A DNA stretch of 27,584 nucleotides, from the IMG/VR virus record IMGVR_UViG_3300047356_000215, positions 1 through 27,584 of that record; one strand, written 5' to 3'. Positions within the stretch are counted from its first letter, which is position 1. Each line of letters begins with the position of its first letter. Made by a program: the position numbers and the translations under genes. Of the stretch, positions 14,646 to 21,675 are shown piece by piece. The DNA comes from a virus. Under the pieces are notes generated by a model, which saw nothing but the letters and a program-made list of their open reading frames with translations, had not been told where the DNA came from and did not search any database.

Positions 14646-15039
14646 TTACACGCTCAATTTTTGTTATTACAGCGCCACCGTCTTCGCCAGTAAGCTCCAT
14701 ATTTGTTTTATCTTTTTGATTTAAATACTGCTTACCTAACCAAACCAGCATTTGAGAATTACCTTTTTCAGCCGCAGACCATTGCAATCTTCTTAAAGAC
14801 ATTTTGCCTTCATCATTATGTTTCCTATAGAGGTCTTCAAAATTTGCGTACCCCATTTCCTTTAAACGCCTATTTAAAGTGGTATCTGACATGTCTAAAA
14901 CAGAGCAACATTCTTTCTGTGTACACTGTATTCTAATCATATTTAAAAGTTTATTAAAATCTTTTGTATCCAAGGGTTTAGATGCACCTTTTGGCCCACG
15001 TTTATTTCCTTTTGTTTCCTCTTGATTTTCTTCTATCAT
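14617..15039 (-). CDS. Terminase small subunit
   Basis: A 140-residue DNA-recognition subunit. After a Lys/Gly-rich start comes a helix-turn-helix region (IQCTQKECCSVLDMSDTTLNRRLKE) and the segment SLRRLQWSAAEKGNSQMLVWLGKQYLNQKD, which small terminases use for oligomerisation. It lies directly upstream of the large subunit. A perfect inverted repeat TCATAA/TTATGA in the 67-base gap upstream could be an operator. Confidence 0.85.
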   Translation of the reverse strand: MIEENQEETKGNKRGPKGASKPLDTKDFNKLLNMIRIQCTQKECCSVLDMSDTTLNRRLKEMGYANFEDLYRKHNDEGKMSLRRLQWSAAEKGNSQMLVWLGKQYLNQKDKTNMELTGEDGGAVITKIERVIVDPTDTNT

Positions 15040-15106
15040 AACTTCACCTATTAAGCAGTAAATGTGTTCAATTCTATCATAAATTATGAATTATTTAAGA
15101 GTTAAT

Positions 15107-16360
15107 TTATTTAGGGCTTTTTTGGTCATCATATTCTACGCCTGTAGACTCTAATATAGCTTTTTCTCCAGTGAAATCTTCCCATCTTTTTATAATTACA
15201 TCACAATATTTAGGGTCTAGTTCCATCATACGACATACTCTATTTTTCTTTTCACTAGCTATCATTGTAGAACCAGAACCACCAAATAAATCTAAAACTA
15301 TGCCATTTACCTGACTTCCATCATCTATAGCCTTCTCAACTAGCTCAACTGGCTTCATAGTTGGGTGTAAATCATTTTTGGAAGTTCTTTTTATGCGCCA
15401 TATATCCATTCCATTTTTACCGCCATAAAACTTATGGTTATTAACCCATCCATAGAACATAGGCTCGTACATACTCATATAATCGCTATTGCTTAGAGTA
15501 TGATTACCTTTATCCCATATAACCAGAGAACGACATTGTAACCCTACACGGTCAAAACTAGAATAATACTGGGCTATTCCTAACCTATAGAAAGTAATAT
15601 AAAAAGCACCATCGACTTTTGCTTTTATTATTGTGTTTATACTATCTAAGAAATCATCACCATCTGCCTTAGACATTTTATCATTCTTTATAGCGCCGTG
15701 TTTTGCATTGAAAGATTTACTTCCATCAGCATGTATACCGCCAGTGAAGTCCATCAAGTAAGGTGGGTCTGTAAATATCATGTTAGCTGTCTCTGGCATA
15801 AGCTTATCAACACTATCAATCGAAGTGCTGTCACCACACATAAGTCTATGCTTTCCTAAAATCCAAACATCGCCCTCAACTGTTACAGGTGTTTCAGGAA
15901 TTTCAGGAACAGCGTCATCTTCTGTTAGACCTTCTTTTTCATCTTCTATGAGTAAATCTGATAATTCATCTGCACTAAAACCGATTAAATCTATATCAAA
16001 ATCTAACTCTTGTAGACCTTCGAATTCTAACTTTAACATCTCTTCGTCCCAAGTAGAATTCATAGCTAATTTATTATCAGCTATTACATATGCTTTTTTT
16101 TGCGCTTCAGTCCAGTTAGTAGCTTTCATAGCTGGAACTTCATCTAAAGAAAGCTTTCCAGCCGCCATAATTCTTCCATGACCTGCTAAAATAGTATTTT
16201 TTTCATCTATAAGAATAGGTACTGTAAAACCCCATTCCTGTATACTAGAGGCAATCTGATTTACCTGTTCATCACTATGTACCCTAGAGTTCATAGCATA
16301 AGGCAAAACATCTTTAACTTTGACTAATTCAACCTTAACCGCTGGCCATTCATTTTTCAT
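15107..16360 (-). CDS. ParB-like nuclease domain fused to N6/N4 DNA methyltransferase
   Basis: A 417-residue protein. Residues 8-130 form a ParB/Srx-like domain (VLPYAMNSRVHSDEQVNQIASSI, ILAGHGRI). Residues 165-410 are a beta-class S-adenosylmethionine-dependent methyltransferase: GDVWILGKHRLMCGDST, catalytic DPPY at 198-201, HPTMKP at 332-337 and the cofactor loop DLFGGSGST at 357-365. No restriction partner is visible, so it is an orphan enzyme that probably protects phage DNA or marks it for packaging or replication. Strong AGGAGG precedes the ATG, and a large hairpin (16385-16424) lies just above it. The recognition site cannot be read from the sequence. Confidence 0.9.
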   Translation of the reverse strand: MKNEWPAVKVELVKVKDVLPYAMNSRVHSDEQVNQIASSIQEWGFTVPILIDEKNTILAGHGRIMAAGKLSLDEVPAMKATNWTEAQKKAYVIADNKLAMNSTWDEEMLKLEFEGLQELDFDIDLIGFSADELSDLLIEDEKEGLTEDDAVPEIPETPVTVEGDVWILGKHRLMCGDSTSIDSVDKLMPETANMIFTDPPYLMDFTGGIHADGSKSFNAKHGAIKNDKMSKADGDDFLDSINTIIKAKVDGAFYITFYRLGIAQYYSSFDRVGLQCRSLVIWDKGNHTLSNSDYMSMYEPMFYGWVNNHKFYGGKNGMDIWRIKRTSKNDLHPTMKPVELVEKAIDDGSQVNGIVLDLFGGSGSTMIASEKKNRVCRMMELDPKYCDVIIKRWEDFTGEKAILESTGVEYDDQKSPK

Positions 16361-16384
16361 AAAGTATCCTCCTAGATACTAAAG

Positions 16385-16424
16385 CCACCTTTAGCGCATT
16401 GAATATTAGTGCAACTAAAGGTGG
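16385..16424 (-). promoter_or_regulatory. Ten-base-pair hairpin in the methyltransferase leader
   Basis: CCACCTTTAG (16385-16394) and CTAAAGGTGG (16415-16424) pair perfectly around a 20-base loop, which itself contains GCA/TGC. On the minus strand it ends about 11 bases before AGGAGG of the methyltransferase gene. No U run follows. Candidates are translational control or a protein-binding RNA site. The 238-base gap also holds AT-rich DNA with no gene; a weak TAGACA/CATATT promoter may lie near 16484-16512. Confidence 0.45.
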
Positions 16425-16522
16425 TAAGTAAAGTGTAAGAGGGGAGCAGTATACCCTGTATATACACTATTATTTGTATAAATATGCAATATATTAACTT
16501 TATTGTCTAGTATATTAATAAA

Positions 16523-16549
16523 TAGCTCCTCATAATAAACGAGGAGCTA
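16523..16549 (-). terminator. Terminator after the replication genes
   Basis: TAGCTCCTC and GAGGAGCTA form a nine-base-pair stem around a nine-base loop. On the minus strand the stem is followed by TTTATTAATA, which fits a Rho-independent terminator for the replication operon; the plus strand has no U run. It lies 50 bases after the end of the 16599 gene. Confidence 0.6.
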
Positions 16550-16598
16550 AGTGGGAGAGGAGGGAAATGATGTTCCCAGTTCTAATTATACACTAAAA

Positions 16599-16991
16599 TC
16601 ATCTAATTGTCCCTAATAATTCAATAGATAAGGCTTTTCTTTTTTCAGCATCTGGTTCTTTTCGACTTATTATTGGAATTTGTTTTTTAGGCTGTAAAGC
16701 TACAACTCTTTTTCTAGCCTTAATTATTAATTGTAAAACCAGACCTTCATGAGGTCGTTTAGATGGATATTCGATGAGATATTGCTTACAGGCATTATTA
16801 ATTTCAGTTTCAGTATAATCTTGCAACATATCCATCCACCCAAGTAAAATATCACGTTTTACCAATTCATCCTGTGGAACTTGAAAGTATCGCCCCATCA
16901 GAGCTTGTGCTTTGATAGCTATAAATGCTCTATGCTTAGATAATTGATCATCGTTTAAAACAGTTGTTTGTAATACTGGTAAATTACTCAT
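16599..16991 (-). CDS. Probable replication helper (P-like)
   Basis: A 130-residue protein directly after the O-like initiator, with overlapping stop and start (ATGA). The middle has ALMGRYF, ILLGWMDMLQDYTETEINNACKQYLIEYPSKRPHEGLVLQLIIKARKR. Small proteins with this layout (D-W-x-x-x-L, A-C-x-x-Y-L, K/RRP) follow the initiator in alphaproteobacterial phages and prophages and are thought to be helicase-loader-like helpers. This is known from gene order rather than biochemistry; no ATPase motif is present. Confidence 0.6.
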   Translation of the reverse strand: MSNLPVLQTTVLNDDQLSKHRAFIAIKAQALMGRYFQVPQDELVKRDILLGWMDMLQDYTETEINNACKQYLIEYPSKRPHEGLVLQLIIKARKRVVALQPKKQIPIISRKEPDAEKRKALSIELLGTIR

Positions 16992-17662
16992 CTTTGAACC
17001 CTCGCAATATCATTAACCATATTCCTAAATTGATAATCTATATTGTCATTTTTTTCATCATCTAAATCATCATTCCACCCATCCCTATTCAACCAAGTAG
17101 CAGGGTGAGGTATAAATTTCTTTGGCTTATGAGAAACACTATCAGCAAATGGTTTTACTGCATCTAATATTTTATCTACTCCGACACGTTGCGTTGCTTT
17201 TTTAAAAGCTTTTTCAGCATTTGGTTTACCTACGCTTCTAGGATACATTTTCCAGAAATGATTAAAAGCAATAGAAACTGATCTTAATACTGGTTCATTT
17301 ACATGGTTATTTATTACATGGTTATTGGTATCCAAATTCTGGACGGTGGGCTGTCCAGATTCTACACCCCCACCCTGCAAATTTTGCACCCCCTTATTTA
17401 TATGGAGATTATATAAGTTAGATGTTTGTTGCCCATTATGTCTAACCCTACCTATTCGCTCAATTAATCCTTTGCTTTCTAAAACTTTCAAGTGGTTAAA
17501 TATAGAGCTTTTAGACATATTACAGTCTTTTGCCATTCTGTTAGTACTGGGAAAACATCCATAATCAGGATTGTGCCTATTAGATAACATTAATAATACA
17601 ATTTTTTGTGATGGGCTTAAATCAGGCATATGTAATGCCCATACAACCGCTTTCATACTCAT
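16988..17662 (-). CDS. Replication initiator, O-like, N-terminal winged helix
   Basis: A 224-residue protein. Residues 10-85 are a winged-helix domain of the HTH_36 type (LSPSQKIVLLMLSNRHN, STNRMAKDCNMSKSSIFNHLKVLESKGLIER). Residues 90-125 are a low-complexity linker with repeated VQNL and NNHV units. Residues 130-224 contain FWKMYPRSVGKPNAEKAFKKA, a C-terminal segment common in phage replication proteins. The start is the ATG at 17662 because AAAGGACA stands just upstream; an ATG at 17701 has no such site. As in lambda O, the linker DNA carries repeats that may be the origin. Confidence 0.8.
   Translation of the reverse strand: MSMKAVVWALHMPDLSPSQKIVLLMLSNRHNPDYGCFPSTNRMAKDCNMSKSSIFNHLKVLESKGLIERIGRVRHNGQQTSNLYNLHINKGVQNLQGGGVESGQPTVQNLDTNNHVINNHVNEPVLRSVSIAFNHFWKMYPRSVGKPNAEKAFKKATQRVGVDKILDAVKPFADSVSHKPKKFIPHPATWLNRDGWNDDLDDEKNDNIDYQFRNMVNDIARVQR
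17299..17388. other. Candidate replication origin inside the initiator gene
   Basis: Within the linker-coding part lie two direct copies of TTACATGGTTATT (17299-17311 and 17314-17326, period 15), two 13-base near-palindromes TCCAAATTCTGGA (17331-17343) and TGCAAATTTTGCA (17376-17388), and a CTGGAC/GTCCAG inverted repeat (17339-17358). Repeats in the O linker define the lambda origin; the analogy is the basis of this call. Confidence 0.4.
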
Positions 17663-17726
17663 AATTTTGTCCTTTCTTTTTATATTAATATATTTAAACA
17701 AATAGTTATTAAAATCAACTTTTTTG

Positions 17727-17754
17727 TTGTGTTAATGTTTTTTTCATATATATT
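17727..17754 (+). promoter_or_regulatory. Weak promoter for the OOP-like RNA
   Basis: TTGTGT (17727-17732) and TATATT (17749-17754) are 16 bases apart on the plus strand. The -10 box is five of six to consensus, the -35 box three of six. It points away from the initiator gene toward the terminator at 17831-17880. Confidence 0.35.
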
Positions 17755-17760
17755 GGGTTT

Positions 17761-17880
17761 TGTGTAGTTTGCTTCACTGATCAGGTAATAATGCTTGTGA
17801 TGGGTTTGGTAGCCAACAAACTTCACCTAACCCCACACTAAGTCTCTTGTCCTTTCGTAGTGTGGGGTTTTATTTATTTT
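17761..17880 (+). ncRNA. Candidate antisense / trans-acting RNA (lambda OOP-like position)
   Basis: A transcript of about 120 bases from the promoter at 17727-17754 to the strong terminator ending near 17880 would contain no plausible gene. It runs opposite to the flanking minus-strand genes, covers the 5' leader of the initiator mRNA and the 3' end of the small HTH regulator gene, the same arrangement as lambda OOP RNA relative to O and cII. A short hairpin GTTTG/CAAAC lies near 17800-17820. Its terminator loop reads CTCTTGTCCTTTC, complementary to the GAAAGGACA(A) ribosome binding sites at 17670, 21694 and 9490. The promoter is weak and there is no expression evidence. Confidence 0.42.
17831..17880 (+). 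terminator. Strong Rho-independent terminator, plus strand
   Basis: CCCCACACTA (17831-17840) and TAGTGTGGGG (17858-17867) form a perfect ten-base-pair stem with a 17-base loop, followed by TTTTATTTATTTT. All nearby annotated genes run on the minus strand, so it must end a separate plus-strand transcript. The T run overlaps the stop codon of the minus-strand HTH gene. Confidence 0.82.
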
Positions 17881-18052
17881 CATCAAAGTATTCAGATAAT
17901 TTTTCTAATGTAGAGAGTGAAGGTTTTCCATCATTTTTTCTTATTCTAGATAAAGACATATATGTTAATCCGCATTTATCCGCTACATATGATAATCTTC
18001 TATCAACAAGTTTCTCTCTTACTTCTTGAGCTGTTAGTAATTTTGCTGTCAT
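17870..18052 (-). CDS. Small HTH regulator (Cro/CII-like)
   Basis: A 60-residue DNA-binding protein: AQEVREKLVDRRLSYVADKCGLTYMSLSRIRKNDGKPSLSTLEKLSEYF is a lambda-repressor-type helix-turn-helix, with LSYVADKCGLTYMSLSRI as the recognition part. The ATG at 18052 has GGAG seven bases upstream; an ATG at 18079 has none. It lies between the divergent promoter at 18087-18122 and the initiator gene, and so probably controls both operons. The candidate OOP-like RNA is antisense to its 3' end. Confidence 0.8.
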   Translation of the reverse strand: MTAKLLTAQEVREKLVDRRLSYVADKCGLTYMSLSRIRKNDGKPSLSTLEKLSEYFDENK

Positions 18053-18086
18053 TTTTTTCTCCAAAGTTAAATAATTCATTTTTATC

Positions 18087-18122
18087 TTTACAATAATTAA
18101 ATTAAAAGTTAATATTTGTAAA
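18087..18122. promoter_or_regulatory. Plus-strand promoter and inverted-repeat operator
   Basis: TTTACA (18087-18092) and TAATAT (18110-18115) are 17 bases apart on the plus strand, upstream of the recombination operon at 18150. TTTACAA (18087-18093) and TTGTAAA (18116-18122) form a perfect inverted repeat around the promoter, a candidate operator for the adjacent HTH protein. Confidence 0.5.
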
Positions 18123-18149
18123 TAGAGAATATATGGACAGGAGAAAATA

Positions 18150-18365
18150 ATGAAAAACCCACCAATAAGTTTTGTAAAATCTCAAATAATAAATGCGATT
18201 GCAAACCATACTTTAGAATTATTAGAACGTGAGAAATCAGGTGAAATTGATAACCAACATTTCTTAGCATGTAGTTTTCCAGCAAACGCTATAAAAACAA
18301 TAGATAAAGCAATAGCTAATTCTATTGAGTTATTTAATTCAAAGGACAGTAATAATGAGAATTGA
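18150..18365 (+). CDS. Hypothetical protein
   Basis: A 71-residue, helical protein (QIINAIANHTLELLEREKSGEI, ANAIKTIDKAIANSIELF). No family recognised. AGGAG eight bases upstream of the ATG. It is the first gene of the plus-strand recombination operon, and its last four codons overlap the next gene. Confidence 0.7.
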   Translation: MKNPPISFVKSQIINAIANHTLELLEREKSGEIDNQHFLACSFPANAIKTIDKAIANSIELFNSKDSNNEN

Positions 18366-18837
18366 TAGCGCAATGATTACGGCTATTTCAGAAGAGCTTG
18401 CTCCTTATCGTGATGATGAGGACGCTTTCTGGGATACACTAGATGGTGAAACAGACGTTCTTGATCTGGTCACTAAAATATTATTAAAAATTTCAGAGGC
18501 AGAAGCATGGTCAAATTCATGCGCCGAGGTTTCAAAGAAATATGCAGAACGCAAATCAGGTCATGACGCAAGAAAGCAAAAGCTTACTAAAATGCTCAAG
18601 ACGATTATGCTTTGTGCAAATCAAACTAAAATTCCACACGCTCTAGCAACCATATCTTTGAGGAAAGGTACTGAAAGCGTAAACATCATCAACCCTGATG
18701 AAATACCAACACAATTAACCAAGGTGTCTATCACACCAGATAAAACAGAAATCAAAAAACAATTAAAAGCGGGTGTCAAAATTGATGGGGCTGAATTAGT
18801 CACTGGCGCTCAAACTATATCAATTAGGACGAAATAA
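18355..18837 (+). CDS. Siphovirus Gp157-like protein
   Basis: A 160-residue protein with the Gp157 pattern: FWDTLDGETDVLDLVTKIL, an Arg/Lys-rich helix (KKYAERKSGHDARKQKLTKML), THR-like ISLRKGTESVNIINPDEIPTQL, and TPDKTEIKKQLKAGVKIDGAEL. Such proteins sit next to recombination or SSB genes in many siphoviruses; their role is not settled. The start at 18355 has AAAGGACA correctly spaced; the in-frame start at 18325 lies inside the upstream gene. Its stop overlaps the next start (TAATGG). Confidence 0.83.
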   Translation: MRIDSAMITAISEELAPYRDDEDAFWDTLDGETDVLDLVTKILLKISEAEAWSNSCAEVSKKYAERKSGHDARKQKLTKMLKTIMLCANQTKIPHALATISLRKGTESVNIINPDEIPTQLTKVSITPDKTEIKKQLKAGVKIDGAELVTGAQTISIRTK

Positions 18838-19460
18838 TGGAAAATAAATTTATAAAAGCTATGGATGGCGTTTCTGAGTTAAACGAAACACATGGTGTAA
18901 AACAAAAAGGTGGCAAACAATACACCGAAGTCGCAAAGCGCGTAGAGGTATTCAGACGTGAATTTGGTGGTGAATATGGCATACAAACCAAACTAGAATT
19001 AAATGATGGTAAGACTGTAGTATTCCAAGCTATTATTATAGAGCGCGAAACAGGATTTGTTATTGGCTCTGGATACGCCGAAGAGGTGCGCGGCTCGTCA
19101 TATATAACCAAAACATCAGCAATTGAGGTTTGTGAAACTTCTGCAATCGGACGTGCATTGGCTTCTCTAGGCTTACATGGCGGTCAATATGCTTCCGCAA
19201 ATGAAATGGTTGGTGTTGAAAGAAAAAAAGAGGCTATATCTCAACGCCGTATCGATACACCCCAAAAGCGTATCGAAACACCAGAAGAGCGTGGGATAAA
19301 GCTTATGAAATTTATTGAGACAGCGACACCAGAAAGCTTAGACGCTATGTTTGATAAGGGATTTAGCTTAATAAAAGAAATAGCTATAACGGATAAAGAT
19401 TTCTCGGAAAAGATAGCACACGCTTGGGAAAATAAATCACTGGAATTAGGAGTAAGTTAA
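18837..19460 (+). CDS. Putative single-strand annealing protein (Rad52/Erf-like)
   Basis: A 207-residue protein. The first 130 residues contain KQYTEVAKRVEVFRREFG, VVFQAIIIERETGFVIGSGYAEE, and EVCETSAIGRALASLGLHGGQYASANE. The phrase ETSAIGRALAxLG with ASANE is typical of phage recombinases annotated as Rad52- or Erf-like single-strand annealing proteins. The C-terminal part is charged and variable. Lying between Gp157-like and SSB genes fits a recombination or replication-repair role. The exact superfamily was not confirmed. Confidence 0.65.
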   Translation: MENKFIKAMDGVSELNETHGVKQKGGKQYTEVAKRVEVFRREFGGEYGIQTKLELNDGKTVVFQAIIIERETGFVIGSGYAEEVRGSSYITKTSAIEVCETSAIGRALASLGLHGGQYASANEMVGVERKKEAISQRRIDTPQKRIETPEERGIKLMKFIETATPESLDAMFDKGFSLIKEIAITDKDFSEKIAHAWENKSLELGVS

Positions 19461-19826
19461 ATGGGTGTAATGACAATATTTGGTAATATAACCAGAGATG
19501 CTGAAAACAGAACAACACAAGGGGAAAAGCCCACTAATGTTACAAGTTTTAGTGTAGCTGAAAATGATAGACGCACAAAAGAAACTATATTTTATGATTG
19601 TTCATACTGGGGGCAAGGTGGAAAAAACGTTAGTGAATACCTCAAAAAAGGAACTAGCGTTCTTGTAACTGGAAAATTTGGAACAAGAGAATATAATGGG
19701 AAGACTTATCTAACTGTTAATGTTTATGATTTACAACTTGCAGGAAGTCGGCCACGGAATAATTCTAATAATTATCAAGCACCAGCTCCAAGCCAAAATG
19801 ATTTAGACGATGACATCCCGTTCTAA
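19461..19826 (+). CDS. ssb: Single-stranded DNA-binding protein
   Basis: A 121-residue OB-fold SSB: FGNITRDAENRTT, TSFSVAENDR, FYDCSYWGQGGKNVSEYLKKGTSVLVTGKFGTREYNGKTYLTVNVYDLQL, followed by a short Asn/Gln/Pro linker and the acidic tail DLDDDIPF, which recruits partner proteins in bacterial SSBs. AGGAG precedes the ATG. The last codons overlap the next gene by 17 bases. It partners with the upstream annealing protein. Confidence 0.93.
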   Translation: MGVMTIFGNITRDAENRTTQGEKPTNVTSFSVAENDRRTKETIFYDCSYWGQGGKNVSEYLKKGTSVLVTGKFGTREYNGKTYLTVNVYDLQLAGSRPRNNSNNYQAPAPSQNDLDDDIPF

Positions 19827-20226
19827 AAAAATAGAAATACAAGTAAGGTTGTGTGATGGGGTGTTTATTCCTGTCACACAATATGATGCAGAAGCTATAG
19901 AGAACTGCAAGCAAAACCAGCTATTTAATTTAAAAATGACATCTAAAAGATCAGACCCACATCATAAATTATACTGGGTAATATTAAATAGAGTTGTTGT
20001 TTCAACAGGCAAATGGCCTACATCAGATCATCTTCATCACGATATTAAATATTTAACTGGTTATTATAAATCTCAAATTAATAAAATTACTGGTGAAGTG
20101 TTTTATGTAGTTGATAGCATAAAATTTGAAGCAATGGATCAAAATGAATTCAATGTATTTTTTAAAAATGCCATGCAGATTTTAACTGAAAAATTAGGAA
20201 TAGACCCAATGGAGCTATTAAAATGA
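19810..20226 (+). CDS. DUF1367-like / NinB-region protein
   Basis: A 138-residue protein. Readable features: GVFIPVTQYDAEAIENCKQN, SKRSDPHHKLYWVILNRVV, HHDIKYLTGYY and SIKFEAMDQNEFNVFFKNAMQIL. The R-S-x-x-x-H-x-x-Y-W phrase and the LH...K..LG arrangement resemble DUF1367 proteins found next to recombination genes in phages. The start overlaps the SSB end in another frame and lacks a good ribosome binding site, suggesting coupled translation. Function unknown. Confidence 0.65.
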   Translation: MTSRSKKIEIQVRLCDGVFIPVTQYDAEAIENCKQNQLFNLKMTSKRSDPHHKLYWVILNRVVVSTGKWPTSDHLHHDIKYLTGYYKSQINKITGEVFYVVDSIKFEAMDQNEFNVFFKNAMQILTEKLGIDPMELLK

Positions 20227-20567
20227 AATACCCTTATACCGAAGAGCAAATAATGATTAGATCAATGCCATGCCCAACTTGCTTTGCAAAACCAAGACAT
20301 CACTGCAAAAGAAAACCAAGAGAAGATGGTGGGATTAAAAACCATCAAGAACGTCAATGGTTGTGGCATGATTTTGTAAAAAGCTGTAAAAAGACAGGGC
20401 TTGTGCAATTGCATAAAGGTACGATTGAATGGGCAGTAAATGCAGAGCAATCATTTATAAATCAACATGAACGAGAATATAATGCATTAAAAAATATAAG
20501 ATATACTCAACAGGAACTTCATGATGAGTACGAAAGACAGCAAGAGTCAATGAGGACAGGAAAATGA
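20223..20567 (+). CDS. Small zinc-finger-like protein
   Basis: A 114-residue protein with CPTCFAKPRHHCKRK near residues 17-31, a Cys-x2-Cys...Cys cluster that with nearby His may bind one zinc, followed by an HQERQWLWHDF helix and a long charged helix (residues 70-114). Phage proteins with a C-x-x-C-x-A-x-P-G-x-x-C motif are common and unassigned. It overlaps its neighbours by four bases on both sides (ATGA). Confidence 0.68.
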   Translation: MKYPYTEEQIMIRSMPCPTCFAKPRHHCKRKPREDGGIKNHQERQWLWHDFVKSCKKTGLVQLHKGTIEWAVNAEQSFINQHEREYNALKNIRYTQQELHDEYERQQESMRTGK

Positions 20568-20785
20568 CTTTTTATACATTTCTTGTAATAACATATGTCG
20601 TAGCTGGCGTAGAGATAGAAAAGAAAACTTTATATAAAAGCGCATATGAATGTGGGAACGCATTGCCATCCGCATATAAACCATATGAAGATATGGACAG
20701 TATGGGTCAATGTATAGAAACAGATAAAATATCTGAAATTAAAACAAAGCCAAAATTAAGACCAAAAAATTTAGGAATTAAATAA
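20564..20785 (+). CDS. Small exported or membrane-anchored protein
   Basis: A 73-residue protein with a hydrophobic start (FYTFLVITYVVAGVEI), two Cys (about residues 30 and 50) and a basic Lys/Pro end (KTKPKLRPKNLG). It may be exported with a disulfide, or be anchored by its N-terminus. No family recognised. The ATG overlaps the upstream stop (ATGA). Confidence 0.62.
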   Translation: MTFYTFLVITYVVAGVEIEKKTLYKSAYECGNALPSAYKPYEDMDSMGQCIETDKISEIKTKPKLRPKNLGIK

Positions 20786-20787
20786 AC

Positions 20788-21081
20788 ATGTGGTCAAATT
20801 TAAAACAGCCAAAACCAATTAGAAATGAAAAGTTTCTAAATGAAATTAGACGCAGAAAGTGCGTAATTTGTCAAAAGTTTGGAGAGGTGCAAACTACTAT
20901 GACAACAGCACACCATGTTATCCACGATAGAAATAGCGGTGGAAAGACCTGTGATATGCGCGCTATACCTTTATGTGATGGGCATCATCAGGGAATGTGG
21001 GACACTACAAAGGTAGCTATACACAAAGAAAAAAAGAAATGGCGTGAGTTATATGGTGCTGATTGGTCGTATTCTGATTAG
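20788..21081 (+). CDS. HNH-type nuclease domain protein (Ref/DUF968-like)
   Basis: A 97-residue protein with KCVICQKFG (Cys-x2-Cys), TAHHVIHDRNSGGKTCDMRAIPLCDGHHQGMW and a closing KWRELYGADW. The AHH, D-x-x-x-I-P-L-C and HH elements form the zinc and catalytic pattern of the Ref and DUF968 HNH nucleases found in recombination regions of phages such as P1. It ends the first plus-strand operon and converges on rusA. Confidence 0.82.
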   Translation: MWSNLKQPKPIRNEKFLNEIRRRKCVICQKFGEVQTTMTTAHHVIHDRNSGGKTCDMRAIPLCDGHHQGMWDTTKVAIHKEKKKWRELYGADWSYSD

Positions 21082-21085
21082 GTCA

Positions 21086-21111
21086 ATGGAAAACGAAATT
21101 CATTTTTCCAT
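21086..21111. terminator. Candidate bidirectional terminator
   Basis: ATGGAAAA (21086-21093) and TTTTCCAT (21104-21111) form an eight-base-pair stem with a ten-base loop between the convergent HNH and rusA genes; the T-rich arm supplies the U run on the plus strand. It overlaps the end of rusA. Confidence 0.4.
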
Positions 21112-21540
21112 ATCATCCCATTGTATCTTTACATGAGTTTCTGCCTTCTGATCTAACTTGCAATAACTTTTAAAAGCAGACAAATGCCAAACCTGTGCAT
21201 CATCTCTATAAACAACTTCATTACACCCATCTAAGACAGCTTTAGCTAGGTTATCAATATCAGGCTTAGAAGGCACTAAAACGCCTGACTGACAAAGAAT
21301 TGTTTTAGTTTTTGTATATGATTTTGGAATATCAAAATAAAATGACACTATAAGGCTTACCCTTCTGTCAGTGACCTTTAACCTAGAGTTCTGCATAGCA
21401 ACCCAAGCGGTCTGTTTAATTAGAGTTTCTCGCTGGCGTGTTTCTTTTGGAGTATATGCGTGACCTTGTTTAGTAAATCTTGGTCTAGCCTTACCAGTTG
21501 GCTTTCCAGCTACTATAAACTCACAATTTTTTATTGTCAT
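21100..21540 (-). CDS. rusA: RusA-type Holliday junction resolvase
   Basis: A 146-residue endonuclease that resolves recombination and replication branches before packaging. Motifs: VAGKPTGKARPRFT near the N-terminus, PSKPDIDNLAKAVLDG at 90-105 and VVYRDDAQV at 109-117; Asp94, Asp96, and Asp113 or Asp114 are the likely metal ligands. The ATG at 21540 was chosen because the family starts there; the longer in-frame ORF up to 21702 covers an AT-rich promoter region. It is the only minus-strand gene among plus-strand DNA-metabolism genes, with a TATAAT in its own upstream region. Confidence 0.9.
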   Translation of the reverse strand: MTIKNCEFIVAGKPTGKARPRFTKQGHAYTPKETRQRETLIKQTAWVAMQNSRLKVTDRRVSLIVSFYFDIPKSYTKTKTILCQSGVLVPSKPDIDNLAKAVLDGCNEVVYRDDAQVWHLSAFKSYCKLDQKAETHVKIQWDDMEK

Positions 21541-21557
21541 AATGTTTTTCCATAAAT

Positions 21558-21576
21558 TTATACTTATCTTAACATT
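21558..21576. repeat. 19-bp element shared by two divergent control regions, copy 2
   Basis: TTATACTTATCTTAACATT, one mismatch to 9377-9395. On the minus strand it begins within the TATAAT of the predicted rusA promoter. An AACGCA/TGCGTT inverted repeat (around 21595-21621) lies beside it. Confidence 0.5.
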
Positions 21577-21646
21577 ATACATAAACGTATTAGAACGCAA
21601 AAAACTATTTCCAATGCGTTTATTCTTAAATAGCTTATAATTATTG

Positions 21647-21675
21647 TTGACATAGCTAACAAATTTACCTAATAT
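21647..21675 (+). promoter_or_regulatory. Sigma70 promoter for the second plus-strand operon
   Basis: A perfect TTGACA (21647-21652) and TAATAT (21670-21675) are 17 bases apart, 30 bases upstream of the start codon at 21706. Confidence 0.7.

Noticed and set aside
16567-16596. Nine-codon plus-strand ORF with strong AGGAGG
   Set aside because: Too short to support; it lies beside a minus-strand terminator and opposite to the surrounding genes.
17299-17326. CRISPR-like short repeats
   Set aside because: Only two adjacent copies, no spacers, and they encode the repeated NNHV units of the initiator linker.
17774-17836. GTG-started 20-codon minus-strand ORF after the AAAGGACAAGAG sequence in the 17831-17867 hairpin
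   Set aside because: The GTG lies too far from the binding-site sequence, the site is locked in a strong stem, and the peptide has no recognisable feature. The plus-strand terminator reading explains the sequence better.
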